Positions 1-9,566 are shown, counted from the stretch's first letter. The stretch is DNA of 64,000 nucleotides from a bacterium (GCA_028724545.1 JAQYCU010000024.1:62001-126000); one strand, 5' to 3'. Translations and numbers: made by a program. Notes: a model not told the origin generated them from the letters alone.

Positions 1-72
1 CAAATTAAGAAAAAGAAACATCACATGATCCGAGATGTTCTGAAAGATAACATGTTATTTTATCCTGAGTGA
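1..72 (+). CDS. Possible C-terminal tail of an upstream gene (partial)
   Basis: Frame 1 is open from the first base to a TGA at 70-72 and would encode a basic 23-residue tail ending in DNMLFYPE. The other two plus frames stop within about 30 bases. The stretch is too short to identify a family, and chance openness cannot be excluded. Confidence 0.3.
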   Translation, partial: QIKKKKHHMIRDVLKDNMLFYPE

Positions 73-148
73 AAATGACGGATAAGGACTTGGACATGTA
101 TTCTGTCTTTGGAACTTCTCGGATTTTTAGTATATGGAGATAAATAAT

Positions 149-859
149 ATGGAAGAAATCAGAATTAATAAATTTTTAAGTGAGGCAGGTGTCTGTTCCC
201 GGCGTGAAGGTGACAGACTGATAGAACAGGGGCGTGTTACGATTGATGGGAAAATAGCACTTCCGGGAGAAAAAATTACAGAAGACCAGCTGGTTATGGT
301 GGATGGAAAAAAAGTAACGAAAGAGGAAGAAGAGATTTTTCTGGCTTTTTATAAACCAAGAGGAATTGTCTGCACAACAGCAAAAGAAGAAAATGGAGAG
401 AAGATTAAGAATGTTGTAGATTATATTGATTATCCAAAAAGAATATATCCGGTAGGCAGACTGGACCAGGCTTCGGAAGGACTTTTGCTTTTGACCAATC
501 AGGGAGATGCAATGGAAAAAATATTGAGAAGCCGTTATGAGCACGAAAAAGAATATTTTGTAAGGGTAGACCATAAAATAGAGCCTGGTTTTCTGAAGAA
601 AATGCAGGAGGGTGTGCCGATTCTCGATACGGTAACGAAGCCTTGTAAAATATGGCAGGAAGACGAGATGAGTTTTCACATCATTATTACACAGGGTCTG
701 AACCGTCAGATTCGCCGTATGTGTGAATATTTCGGTTATCGCGTAACATATCTGCGCCGTGACCGTGTTATGAATATTACACTAGAAGGATTAAAAAAAG
801 GACGGTACCGCCATCTGACAGCAAAAGAGATAGCCGAATTAAAAAGAGAATTGGGATAG
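149..859 (+). CDS. rluF: 23S rRNA pseudouridine synthase, RluF/RluB type
   Basis: Converts a specific uridine in 23S rRNA to pseudouridine. The 236-residue protein has an N-terminal S4 RNA-binding domain (INKFLSEAGVCSRREGDRLI, about residues 6-50), then the catalytic domain with the GRLDQASEGLLLLTN motif, whose Asp is the expected nucleophile. The LNRQIRRMCEYFGY motif near the C-terminus is typical of the RsuA/RluB/E/F group. The tail (RDRVMNITLEGLKKGRYRHL) resembles RluF more than RluB, so target specificity is inferred. An upstream in-frame ATG at 134 lacks a ribosome site; GGAG at 136-139 fits the ATG at 149. It lies 32 bases before ligA and is probably co-transcribed with it. Confidence 0.85.
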   Translation: MEEIRINKFLSEAGVCSRREGDRLIEQGRVTIDGKIALPGEKITEDQLVMVDGKKVTKEEEEIFLAFYKPRGIVCTTAKEENGEKIKNVVDYIDYPKRIYPVGRLDQASEGLLLLTNQGDAMEKILRSRYEHEKEYFVRVDHKIEPGFLKKMQEGVPILDTVTKPCKIWQEDEMSFHIIITQGLNRQIRRMCEYFGYRVTYLRRDRVMNITLEGLKKGRYRHLTAKEIAELKRELG

Positions 860-891
860 GTCAGAAAAATAGAACGGAAGGAAGGGCAAAA

Positions 892-2862
892 ATGTCAGAT
901 AAAAAGCAGAGAATGCAAGAGTTAACAGAGCAGTTAAATAATGCTGCAAAAGTGTATTATCAGGGAAAAGATGAAGTTATGAGCAATTATACTTATGACC
1001 GGTTATATGATGAATTAGTTGCCCTGGAAAAAGAAACTGGCGTTATTTTGTCGGGAAGTCCAACACAGAAAGTAGGATATGAAGTGTTAAGCGAACTTCC
1101 AAAAGAAGCCCATCCTTCTCCGATGCTTTCTCTGGATAAGACGAAAGAGGTAGAGGGATTGTCTTCGTGGCTGAATGACCAAACGGGACTTCTTTCGTGG
1201 AAGATGGATGGACTGACAGTAGTTTTAACATATGAAGAAGGAAAATTAGTAAAGGCAGTTACGCGAGGCAATGGGCAGATAGGCGAAGTCATAACGAACA
1301 ATGCGAAAGTATTTAAAAATCTGCCACTTGCCATTCCTTATAAAGGGCATCTGGTACTGCGTGGTGAGGCAGTAATCCCTTATTCTGAGTTTGAGAAGAT
1401 TAATCAGGCACTGCCAATAGATGAACAGTATAAAAATCCGAGAAATTTATGCAGTGGTTCCGTCCGGCAGCTGAATAATGAAATTACGGCAAAACGTAAT
1501 GTCAATTTCTTCGCATTTGCTTTGGTATCAGCAGATGGAATTGATTTTCAAAATTCGCAGGAGCAGAAGTATCTTTTCCTAAAGGAGCAGGGCTTTGAAG
1601 TAGTAGAATATGAAAAAGTCAATGCAGAAACGATTGCTGCAGCTGTAGAGAGATTTTCTAAAAAAATTGAAACAAATGATTTCCCGTCGGATGGTCTGGT
1701 GCTGTTGTATGATGATATCCGGTATGGAGAATCGTTAGGAAACACAGCAAAATTTCCACGGAATGCGATTGCATTTAAATGGGCAGATGAAATAGCAGAA
1801 ACGACTTTGAAAGAAATAGAGTGGAGTGCTTCCCGGACAGGACTGATTAATCCGGTTGCTGTTTTTGAACCGGTAGAGCTGGAAGGAACAACCGTCAGCC
1901 GTGCCAGCGTGCACAATGTCAGTATCGTAAAGCAGCTGGAACTGGGAATTGGCGATACCATCCAGGTATATAAAGCCAACATGATTATTCCACAGATTGC
2001 TGAAAATCTGACACGTTCGGGAAAATTGGAAATTGCAAAGGTATGTCCTGTATGCAAGAAGCCGACTGTGATTCAGAAAGAAAATGGCGTGGAAGTATTG
2101 TTATGTAGCAACAAAAATTGTCTTGCCAAGAAAATTAAATCGATATCTCATTTTGTCAGTCGAGATGCAATGAATATTGATGGAATGTCCGAAGCGACTA
2201 TTGAAAAGTTTATGGAAAAGGGACTCCTTCATCAGATAGGCGATTTGTTCCGTATAAAGGAACATCAGAATGAAATCGTAACAATGGAAGGATTTGGTGA
2301 AAAATCATTTAAAAAGCTTACTGCTGCAGTGGAAGCAGCAAGGGAAACAACGGTAGCAAGATTTTTATATAGTCTTGGTGTCCCAAATATAGGACCGGCT
2401 AATGCCAAGATGATTGCAAAGGCATTTCATCAGGATTTTGATGCAATCCGTCATGCAACGGAAGAGGAGTTGACAGAAATCGAAGGCGTAGGCCCTGTGA
2501 TTGCCAAAACATTTGTTGCTTTTTTTGAAAATGAAGATAATAATAATATGATAGATGACCTGCTTGCTGTTGTGACATTAGTAAAAGAGCAACAGGGAAA
2601 TGTTAATACGATGGAAGGACTTCAGTTTGTGATTACGGGCAGTGTTCATTATTTTGCAAACAGAAGCGAGTTAAAAGAACTGATTGAAAGCTATGGTGGC
2701 AAAGTAACAGGAAGTGTTACGGGAAGAACATCATATCTGATTAACAATGACAGTATGAGCAATTCTTCTAAAAATAAGAAAGCAAAGGAATTGAATGTAC
2801 CAATTCTGACGGAAGAAGAGTTTATGGATAAATTCCAAGTAGAAAAGAAAGGGGCGATTTGA
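892..2862 (+). CDS. ligA: NAD-dependent DNA ligase, divergent LigA
   Basis: Would seal nicks using NAD+. The 656-residue protein has the family order: Ia/adenylation domain with KMDG (Lys104 is the predicted AMP-accepting lysine), OB fold, a four-Cys zinc finger (CPVCKKP then CSNKNC), helix-hairpin-helix repeats (about 460-545) and a C-terminal BRCT domain (about 577-650). It is unusual in the active site. The TRGDG motif is TRGNG (Asn127). The position of E. coli Lys290, in DGVVIKVN, is Leu272 in DGLVLLYD. The residue two before the KxDG lysine is Ser rather than Glu. The later AFK lysine (Lys296) is kept. It may be a lineage-specific paralogue, and full activity is not assured. RBS GGAAGG precedes the ATG. 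Its TGA overlaps the metA ATG by one base. Confidence 0.85.
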   Translation: MSDKKQRMQELTEQLNNAAKVYYQGKDEVMSNYTYDRLYDELVALEKETGVILSGSPTQKVGYEVLSELPKEAHPSPMLSLDKTKEVEGLSSWLNDQTGLLSWKMDGLTVVLTYEEGKLVKAVTRGNGQIGEVITNNAKVFKNLPLAIPYKGHLVLRGEAVIPYSEFEKINQALPIDEQYKNPRNLCSGSVRQLNNEITAKRNVNFFAFALVSADGIDFQNSQEQKYLFLKEQGFEVVEYEKVNAETIAAAVERFSKKIETNDFPSDGLVLLYDDIRYGESLGNTAKFPRNAIAFKWADEIAETTLKEIEWSASRTGLINPVAVFEPVELEGTTVSRASVHNVSIVKQLELGIGDTIQVYKANMIIPQIAENLTRSGKLEIAKVCPVCKKPTVIQKENGVEVLLCSNKNCLAKKIKSISHFVSRDAMNIDGMSEATIEKFMEKGLLHQIGDLFRIKEHQNEIVTMEGFGEKSFKKLTAAVEAARETTVARFLYSLGVPNIGPANAKMIAKAFHQDFDAIRHATEEELTEIEGVGPVIAKTFVAFFENEDNNNMIDDLLAVVTLVKEQQGNVNTMEGLQFVITGSVHYFANRSELKELIESYGGKVTGSVTGRTSYLINNDSMSNSSKNKKAKELNVPILTEEEFMDKFQVEKKGAI

Positions 2863-3770
2863 TGCCAATTAAAGTAAAAAGTAATCTTCCTGCAAAAAAG
2901 GTTATGGAAAGAGAAAATATTTTTATGATGGATGAAACGAGAGCAGCTACGCAGGATATCCGTCCATTGTATATTGCAGTATTGAATTTGATGCCGTTAA
3001 AAGAGGATACAGAAGTTCAGCTGTTGCGCAGTCTTTCCAATACACCACTTCAGATTGATATTACTTTCTTGACAACGGCATCTTACATTGGAAAAAATAC
3101 GCCGGCCAGTCACCTGAATGAGTTTTATAAAACATTTGATGAAATAAAACAGCGCAAATTTGATGGTCTGATTATTACGGGAGCACCTGTAGAAAAAATG
3201 GAGTTTGAAGAGGTGCAGTATTGGGAAGAACTTACAGAAATTATGGAATGGTCCAAGACAAATGTAACAAGCACATTCCATATTTGCTGGGGCGCACAGG
3301 CAGGTCTTTATTATCATTATGGAATCCATAAGTATCAACTGGAAAAAAAGGTATTTGGTGTTTATGAATTTCAGGTACATCATAGAAAAGAGCCTTTATT
3401 GCGTGGATTTGATGATGTCTTTTTTGCACCACATTCCCGTTATACGCAAATGAATCATGAAGAAATTGAAAATTGTGATAAACTGCTGGTTCTGGCTGAT
3501 TCGGAGGAAGTCGGAGAATGTATTATCATTTCTAAAGACGGCAAGCAGGTTTTTGTGCTGGGACATCTTGAGTATGACAGACTGACATTAGACAGTGAAT
3601 ATAAGCGCGATATTGAAAAGAATATTCCGATTGATTTACCGGTTAATTATTATACCAATGATGATAGCAGCACCCGTCCACTGCTTCGCTGGCGTGGTGC
3701 ATCTAACGCACTCTATTCCAACTGGGTGAACTATTATGTTTATCAGAATACGCCGTATGAGTGGGAGTAG
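2862..3770 (+). CDS. metA: Homoserine O-acyltransferase, probably acetyl-specific
   Basis: Acylates homoserine in methionine synthesis. The protein is 302 residues, the usual MetA length. The catalytic Cys142 lies in ICWGAQAG, and the GHLEYDR motif supplies the His and Glu of the active site. Residue 111, in GAPVEKMEF, is Glu; in characterised MetA proteins Glu111 goes with acetyl-CoA use and Gly111 with succinyl-CoA, so O-acetylhomoserine is the inferred product despite the common label of succinyltransferase. The start is the ATG at 2862, coupled to the ligA stop (TGATG), with AAAGGGG upstream. No SAM riboswitch or Met T-box is seen, consistent with transcription from upstream. Confidence 0.9.
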   Translation: MPIKVKSNLPAKKVMERENIFMMDETRAATQDIRPLYIAVLNLMPLKEDTEVQLLRSLSNTPLQIDITFLTTASYIGKNTPASHLNEFYKTFDEIKQRKFDGLIITGAPVEKMEFEEVQYWEELTEIMEWSKTNVTSTFHICWGAQAGLYYHYGIHKYQLEKKVFGVYEFQVHHRKEPLLRGFDDVFFAPHSRYTQMNHEEIENCDKLLVLADSEEVGECIIISKDGKQVFVLGHLEYDRLTLDSEYKRDIEKNIPIDLPVNYYTNDDSSTRPLLRWRGASNALYSNWVNYYVYQNTPYEWE

Positions 3771-3819
3771 AGGGGAAGTGTTGTAGGGAAAAATGAAGGA
3801 TATAGCAGGGAAGACGTAT

Positions 3820-5367
3820 TTATTTCTTAGAAGCAAAGTACTCTTTTGGGCTGATGCATTTTCCGGCAAAGAGAATAAGAACATAAATACCACAAATGAG
3901 GAGGCAGAATCCTCCCAGTATGGCACATGATAAAATCCGGCTGCTGACAGATGGTATCATTTTGTAGAGTATTCTGCAAAAGGAACCGACTAATGCCAAA
4001 GTAAGGACAGGAAGCAGAAAACATTTATTTACAGCAAGTGCAAGATGCTGTCGTAAAAAGATGCCTTCCAGAATGGTCATTGTCATCTGGCTGATTAAAG
4101 AGCCGACGAGATAAGCATAAATGCCATATCGTGGTACTAATACGATGAGAAAATAGATTTTAATCAGTAAACTGATAACGGTTATGAAAAAGGTAAACTG
4201 TGTCTTTCCCAGACCGTTTATAATGCTGGTAAAAGTAGTGGAAAGATACAAAAACGGACAGAGCCAGGAAAGTACGCAGATATAAATGCCGGCATCTTTG
4301 CTTTGAAAAAGATAATATCCGAATTCTTTTCCAAATACCAGAAACAGACAGGTAAAAAGGTAACCAATCAGCAGGCTGTATTTGCTGGACAAAGTAACGT
4401 ATTTTTTGATGGTCTGTTGTCGGTGAGATGCCTGTGCCTGAGCAATGGCAGGCAAAAGCATAACGGCAAATGAGTTGGCAATCGTAGAAGGAAACATAAT
4501 AAAAGGAAGGGCAATGCCCGATAAAATACCGTAAATACTTAGGGCATCCTGGGCAGAACAGCCAAATTTTTTTAAGGCAGCAGGAATAAAGACGGCCTCG
4601 GCACTATGCAGAATGGAAATAACTAATTTTGTCGTTGTCAGGGTAAAAGCAAGAAAGAGCAGTGTAGAAGCTGTTTTTTTTATGCCTGAAAAAGAGGGAG
4701 TATCTGTCCTGTTTTTGGGACAGTACGAAATGAAGCGGCGCAATTGAAAACAGTTATAAAAACAAGAAGCAGCTTCTCCAATTACAAGACCGGTTACGGC
4801 AAGACGGCATCCTTCTTCACGGGTTGCTGTCAGAATAGTGCAAAGCAGAATAACACTGAAAACACGGAAAAGCTGTTCAATAATTTGTGTGACGGCAGGG
4901 ATTTTTGCTTCCTCTTTTCCGTAAAAATAGCCGTTAATGCAGGCTGATGTTCCACAAAACGGAAAGAGCATACATAAAATCCGTAAGTACGATTCGCAGG
5001 ACGGCTCCAGCAAAAAAAACGTAGCAATTGGTCTGGCAAAAGTAAAAACAATGGCTGTTAAGGACAGGGAAAGAGTAAGGGAAATCAAAAGCCCACATTT
5101 CAAAATGAAAAAATCCTTCTGTTTTTTCAAAGCATCCGTACCAACATTGGAAGCAATCAGCTGTGAGATGGCAGTCTGAAGACCGGCACCGTAAATGGTA
5201 AAACAAATGCTGTATACAGGGAAAACCAGCTGATAAGTACCAAGCAGCCGGGTGCCCAGAAGGTCAGCAAGGAAAATGCGATAGACAAAGCCGATAAGCC
5301 GTGTGACAAAGCCGGCAATCGTAAGTAAAAGAGTACCACGAATCAGTTTGTTTTTTATGATTTGCAA
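3820..5367 (-). CDS. SpoVB-like polysaccharide flippase (MOP superfamily)
   Basis: A 515-residue membrane protein with about 14 hydrophobic segments across its whole length. It begins IIKNKLIRGTLLLTIAGF and then TRLIGFVYRIFLADLLGT, the N-terminal pattern of SpoVB and related lipid-linked sugar flippases. In Bacillus SpoVB is needed for spore cortex synthesis; paralogues are common in Clostridia, so transport of lipid II-like or other polyprenyl-linked precursors is inferred. The start codon is TTG at 5367, with a GGGGGC ribosome site just upstream. It is transcribed towards metA and diverges from the cysteine desulfurase gene. Confidence 0.8.
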   Translation of the reverse strand: MQIIKNKLIRGTLLLTIAGFVTRLIGFVYRIFLADLLGTRLLGTYQLVFPVYSICFTIYGAGLQTAISQLIASNVGTDALKKQKDFFILKCGLLISLTLSLSLTAIVFTFARPIATFFLLEPSCESYLRILCMLFPFCGTSACINGYFYGKEEAKIPAVTQIIEQLFRVFSVILLCTILTATREEGCRLAVTGLVIGEAASCFYNCFQLRRFISYCPKNRTDTPSFSGIKKTASTLLFLAFTLTTTKLVISILHSAEAVFIPAALKKFGCSAQDALSIYGILSGIALPFIMFPSTIANSFAVMLLPAIAQAQASHRQQTIKKYVTLSSKYSLLIGYLFTCLFLVFGKEFGYYLFQSKDAGIYICVLSWLCPFLYLSTTFTSIINGLGKTQFTFFITVISLLIKIYFLIVLVPRYGIYAYLVGSLISQMTMTILEGIFLRQHLALAVNKCFLLPVLTLALVGSFCRILYKMIPSVSSRILSCAILGGFCLLICGIYVLILFAGKCISPKEYFASKK

Positions 5368-5572
5368 TAGTCTGCCCCCGGAAATTCCTGCTTATCATCA
5401 TCTTATGCAGCAATTGGGAAGATATGTGCAGCAAATAAGAGCAACAAATGTTTTATCTGATGGCAGATACCCATAAGCGCAGGAAACACATCTGCTGAAC
5501 AAACACATAACGAAAACAAATGCATATAGTAAGATAAGGTATCTACGGAATTATGCAGAAAGAGGAAGGCAT

Positions 5573-6760
5573 ATGATATATCTTGACCATGCAGCAACCA
5601 CGGCAGTGCATCCGGAAGTGTTTCAGGAAATGTATCCGTTTTTTATGCAGATGTATGCAAACCCATCAGCAGCTTATGAATTTGGAAGGGATGCAAAAAT
5701 AATGCTGCAATGTGTTCGTGAAACGATTGCAGAAAGCATTCATGCCAGGCCGGAAGAAATTTATTTTACAAGTGGGGGAACGGAGGCAGATAACTGGGCA
5801 TTAATTGGGATAGCAGAGGTAATGAAGGCAAAAGGAAAGCACATTATCACTTCTAGCATAGAACATCATGCGATTCTGAGAACGTGTCATTATCTGGAAA
5901 AAAGAGGATTTTTGGTCACCTATCTTCCAGTAAATGAAAATGGGGAAATTTCGTTAGAGGATTTGGAAAAAGCGATTCGTCCGGATACCATTTTAATCAG
6001 TATTATGTTTGCCAATAATGAGATTGGTACGGTGATGCCGGTAAAGCAGATTGGTAAGCTGGCAAAAAAGCATCATATTATTTTTCATACAGATGCCGTG
6101 CAGGCATATTTACATGAAAAAATAGACGTAAAAGAAATGCAAATTGATTTGCTGAGTGCCAGTGGACATAAATTTCAGGGACCAAAAGGTGTTGGTTTTT
6201 TGTATGTCCGGGATGGTATCCGTCTTTCGTCTTTTTTGCACGGTGGCAGTCAGGAGAGAAAAAAACGGGCAGGAACAGAAAATGTGCCCGGAATCGTTGG
6301 CTTGGGAAAGGCAGCAGCAATCGGCATCCGGGATTTTGAAAAAAATCATCTTCATTTGCTTGCCATGCAGAAATATCTGACAGAACAGATAACAAAACAA
6401 ATCCCGGACTGTAAAGTGAATGGTCTGGCAGCAAAACATCTGGATAACAATCTTAGTCTGAGTTTTCCTTTTTTAGAAGCAGCGTCGCTGATTGCATTGT
6501 TAGATATGGAACAAATTTATATATCGGCAGGTTCTGCCTGTAATTCGTCGGAAACAAAAATTTCCCATGTGTTGCAGGCAATCGGAATGCCAAAAGAAAT
6601 GGCAAGAGGAACTATCCGGATTTCGCTTGGCGCAGAAAATACGATGGAAGAAATGAAATATTTTGTGAAACGGCTTGTGTTTCTTGCAGAGCAGCTGCGT
6701 ATGTTTTCAGAAGAAAACAGCATAGCACCCAAAACGTCTGTCCGGCAGAGGGATTTATGA
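5573..6760 (+). CDS. Cysteine desulfurase (NifS/IscS family)
   Basis: PLP enzyme that removes sulfur from cysteine for Fe-S cluster or tRNA thiolation chemistry. The 395-residue protein opens with YLDHAATTAVHP. It has the GGTEADNWAL segment, a PLP lysine in SGHKFQGPKG (Lys200), and a catalytic loop cysteine in SAGSACNSSE (Cys323). No iscU, thiI or mnmA follows it, so the acceptor is unknown. The ATG at 5573 is preceded by AGAGGAAGG. Its last six bases overlap the convergent histidinol phosphatase gene. Confidence 0.88.
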   Translation: MIYLDHAATTAVHPEVFQEMYPFFMQMYANPSAAYEFGRDAKIMLQCVRETIAESIHARPEEIYFTSGGTEADNWALIGIAEVMKAKGKHIITSSIEHHAILRTCHYLEKRGFLVTYLPVNENGEISLEDLEKAIRPDTILISIMFANNEIGTVMPVKQIGKLAKKHHIIFHTDAVQAYLHEKIDVKEMQIDLLSASGHKFQGPKGVGFLYVRDGIRLSSFLHGGSQERKKRAGTENVPGIVGLGKAAAIGIRDFEKNHLHLLAMQKYLTEQITKQIPDCKVNGLAAKHLDNNLSLSFPFLEAASLIALLDMEQIYISAGSACNSSETKISHVLQAIGMPKEMARGTIRISLGAENTMEEMKYFVKRLVFLAEQLRMFSEENSIAPKTSVRQRDL

Positions 6761-7600
6761 CAATGGAATTTGTATCGGTTTCCGTTTTTTAAATTCCGTG
6801 TAAGAAGAAAAACCACATTTTACAAGGAGAAGTGGTATCTGCTCAAACTGATGGGCAAGAAATGCAGGCTCATGGGCATCCGAACCGACTGTGATAATTT
6901 CGCCACCGAATTTTTTGTACTGGGTGATAATTCTTTCATGGGGATTCGGATGTCCGAGTTTCGCTTTTAACCCACCTGTGTTCACTTCAATTCCTTTGCC
7001 TGTGTCAATCAGTTTTTTTAGAATTTCACAAATCAGCTCCCAGTTGTCATCCAGTGCGTTTTGCAGACAGGATTCCTTGTCTTGTCCGTTTGCAATCGCC
7101 TTTTTGACGGAAGGGCAGTAACGGATAATGTAATCAATATGCCCATAGACATCAAAATCAAAATCGCAGGACAGATTTTCATAAGTCGTTTCATAGTAAC
7201 GGCGAATACCATTTTCTTCGCCAAAGGCTTCCCAGTATTCCGGATAGTATGGGTCAATATTGTCTACCAGATGGGTAGAACCGATAATAAAGTCGAAAGG
7301 AAATGAGGCAGCTAATGTTATGGCTTTATCATAAATATCTTTTTTTAGTCCCAGTTCTACACCCGTTCTCAAAGTAATCTGAGGGTATTGCAAAGAAAAC
7401 TTCTGTATCGTTTCAAAATATTCTTTCACGGGAAATTGAAAATCCATATGGTAAAGTTCACTTGGAAATCCATAATCCATATGCTCTGTAAAACAAAGAG
7501 AGGACAGGTTAAGTTCGATGCCACGTTGTATCATGCTTTCCATCGGACTGTCGCTGTCAGCAGAAAAACTGGTATGAATATGATTATCGGATTGAATCAT
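6755..7600 (-). CDS. Histidinol-phosphatase, PHP family (HisJ/HisK type)
   Basis: Probably dephosphorylates histidinol phosphate in histidine synthesis. The 281-residue protein starts SDNHIHTSFSADSDSPMESM, giving the first metal-binding HxH of PHP domains. It keeps further metal-ligand blocks FTEHMDYGF, GSTHLVD, GHIDYIIRY and TVGSDAHEP. The ATG at 7600 is chosen over an in-frame ATG at 7624 because AAGGAG lies between them at proper spacing. No other his genes are nearby, so the substrate rests on family similarity; other PHP phosphoesterases look alike. Confidence 0.82.
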   Translation of the reverse strand: MIQSDNHIHTSFSADSDSPMESMIQRGIELNLSSLCFTEHMDYGFPSELYHMDFQFPVKEYFETIQKFSLQYPQITLRTGVELGLKKDIYDKAITLAASFPFDFIIGSTHLVDNIDPYYPEYWEAFGEENGIRRYYETTYENLSCDFDFDVYGHIDYIIRYCPSVKKAIANGQDKESCLQNALDDNWELICEILKKLIDTGKGIEVNTGGLKAKLGHPNPHERIITQYKKFGGEIITVGSDAHEPAFLAHQFEQIPLLLVKCGFSSYTEFKKRKPIQIPLS

Positions 7601-7711
7601 AATGAAGTCTCCTTTTTGTTTCATGTTACTTTTTGAATATCTAAAGTATCTGTCAGAAAAACTGTTATTCCATTGCTTTCCTGAAGTTTGAAATATTTGT
7701 CAGAAAAGTTG

Positions 7712-9499
7712 TTATTCTGTTACTTCTTTGATGCCTGTAATATCCGTCGGAATTGTCATAGAGTAGTTGGTATAATAAACGACAAATCCGGGCTTTGAGC
7801 CGTTTGGCTTTTTGATATGTTTTTTTTGCACATAATCAATTTCAGCTTTTTCCTGGTCACGGGATTTGGAGTAGTAGGCAGCAAGCCTTGCCGCTTCCTC
7901 AAAGGTTGCATCCGGCAATTCCTTTCCCTGCGTTTTCACGATGACGTGAGAACCTGCATTTTGTTTGGCGTGAAACCACCAGTCATTTCCAGTAGCTATT
8001 TTAAAAGTCAGCTCATCATTCTGGTAGTTGTTTTTTCCAACATACATATCAAATCCATCGGAAGAAATATAGTGCAGTGGTTTGCTTTTTGGCAGATTTC
8101 TTGTATTCTGTTTTTTGCCCGACAGATGCTTTTTGATATATCCTGCATCCGACAGTTCTTTTCGGATAACGGTTAAATCTTCTTCAAAACGGGCAATGTC
8201 CAAAGCGTTGCTGATAGAATTTAAATGTTCTATTTCTTCTTTGGTTTCTCTGATTTGTTCTGTCAATGCTTCATATGTCCGTTTCAGCTTTGTATATTTT
8301 TCAAAATAGTGTTTTGCATTTTCTACGGCACTTTTTGTTTCGTCCAGCGGAATCGTGATTTCAGAATTTGTATAATAGTTTTCACAGGTAAGTGACTTTT
8401 CCCCACCGTGCAGTTCATAGCCGTAGGTTGTCAGAAGTTCTCCATATACTTTATATTTGTCACGTTTCTGGGTATCTTTTAACTGCTTGCTCTGTAAATC
8501 GTATTTTTTCTGGCTGCGCTCTAAGGCAGTATGCGTAATTCTGCGTAAATCAGCAGATTTCTGACGGATTCTTCCTAAACTTTCCTTTGTATGATAATAA
8601 TCGTACAACATCTGGCTGGTATTTTCTGCCGGTACAATTTTATAATCAGAAAGATTTTCATAACTGGACAGACGGATACCTGCAAATTCAACCGGTTCGT
8701 CATTATGGTAGACGATATTAGGAGAAAACTCCTGATGACGCACAAGTTCCATAAATTCACAGAAATTCCGGTATAGATGCAGTTTTTCCATATCGGAAAA
8801 CTCCGTTGCCATATTATGACCCGTCAGGGAAGAACGGTAGAGCAGTTCATTTGCCATAACAGCACTAAATCCGGTCAGAGTCCGGTACAGGGCCTTGTCA
8901 ATCGGAGCCGGCTGAGAAAAAACGTGTTCCATAAACTCTTCTTCGGAAATCGTCAGTGGATTTAACTTTTTCTGTGTGTTTGGAATAAAATATTTTCGTC
9001 CGGGAAGAACTTCACGAACCGAACTGACGAGAAGTGAAATATGCTTGATACTGTCAATAATCGTATCCGTTTCATCGCAAAAAATAATATTACTGTGTTT
9101 TCCCATCAATTCCACATATAAATTCTTCTGACACAAGTCGCCCATTTCATTTAAATGCTCCAGATGAAAACATATCACACGTTCTAATCCGGCCTGCGTA
9201 ATACTTTTGATTTTGCAATTATTCAAATGCTTGCGCAATACCATACAGAAAGTCGGAGCCTGAAGAGGAGAAGGCTGGTTCTCCGGCGTCAGATAAAGCA
9301 GGGGAAGACTTGGGTTAACGGAAATGACCAGACGGTTTTGCGTCCGTGTGGTATTGCCTGTTTCATCTGTATAACTGTTCTTTATTGTTAATTGCAGTTT
9401 ATCTGCTTCTGTTTGTGCAATTTTTGTGATTCTGCCACCGGTCAGTTCTGCATTTAGTTCAGAAACCAGGCTGGCAATTACAATTCCATCAAATGCCAT
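7712..9499 (-). CDS. rqcH: RqcH, NFACT-family ribosome quality control factor
   Basis: Binds peptidyl-tRNA on stalled 50S subunits and directs C-terminal alanine tailing; older annotations call it fibronectin-binding protein. The 595-residue protein starts MAFDGIVIASLVSEL (NFACT-N), has central coiled coil (about 290-430) and a C-terminal NFACT-R domain (HYISSDGFDMYVGKNN, then NDWWFHAKQNAGSHVIVK). The Asp-Arg pair that I recall as needed for tailing in Bacillus RqcH appears here as Glu106-Arg107 in GLERVICF. The ATG at 9499 follows a GGAAAGGA site and a strong promoter (separate entry). Confidence 0.87.
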   Translation of the reverse strand: MAFDGIVIASLVSELNAELTGGRITKIAQTEADKLQLTIKNSYTDETGNTTRTQNRLVISVNPSLPLLYLTPENQPSPLQAPTFCMVLRKHLNNCKIKSITQAGLERVICFHLEHLNEMGDLCQKNLYVELMGKHSNIIFCDETDTIIDSIKHISLLVSSVREVLPGRKYFIPNTQKKLNPLTISEEEFMEHVFSQPAPIDKALYRTLTGFSAVMANELLYRSSLTGHNMATEFSDMEKLHLYRNFCEFMELVRHQEFSPNIVYHNDEPVEFAGIRLSSYENLSDYKIVPAENTSQMLYDYYHTKESLGRIRQKSADLRRITHTALERSQKKYDLQSKQLKDTQKRDKYKVYGELLTTYGYELHGGEKSLTCENYYTNSEITIPLDETKSAVENAKHYFEKYTKLKRTYEALTEQIRETKEEIEHLNSISNALDIARFEEDLTVIRKELSDAGYIKKHLSGKKQNTRNLPKSKPLHYISSDGFDMYVGKNNYQNDELTFKIATGNDWWFHAKQNAGSHVIVKTQGKELPDATFEEAARLAAYYSKSRDQEKAEIDYVQKKHIKKPNGSKPGFVVYYTNYSMTIPTDITGIKEVTE

Positions 9500-9537
9500 A
9501 ATCGTATGTCCTTTCCTATTTTATGCATTTCTGCCTT

Positions 9538-9566
9538 ATTATACTGTTTTTTTCTATGTAATTCAA
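9538..9566 (-). promoter_or_regulatory. SigA-type promoter of rqcH
   Basis: On the minus strand TTGAAT (9561-9566) is separated by 17 bases from a perfect TATAAT (9538-9543). It sits about 40 bases upstream of the rqcH start. Confidence 0.7.

Noticed and set aside
1548-2057. Minus-strand frame of 169 codons inside ligA
   Set aside because: Low-complexity shadow of ligA; no ribosome site or family resemblance.
2830-2861. SAM riboswitch or Met T-box ahead of metA
   Set aside because: metA starts inside the ligA stop; there is no room for a leader.
5454-5469. Six-bp inverted repeat in the SpoVB-desulfurase divergent spacer as an operator
   Set aside because: Too short and AT-rich to separate from chance, with no promoter clearly overlapping it.
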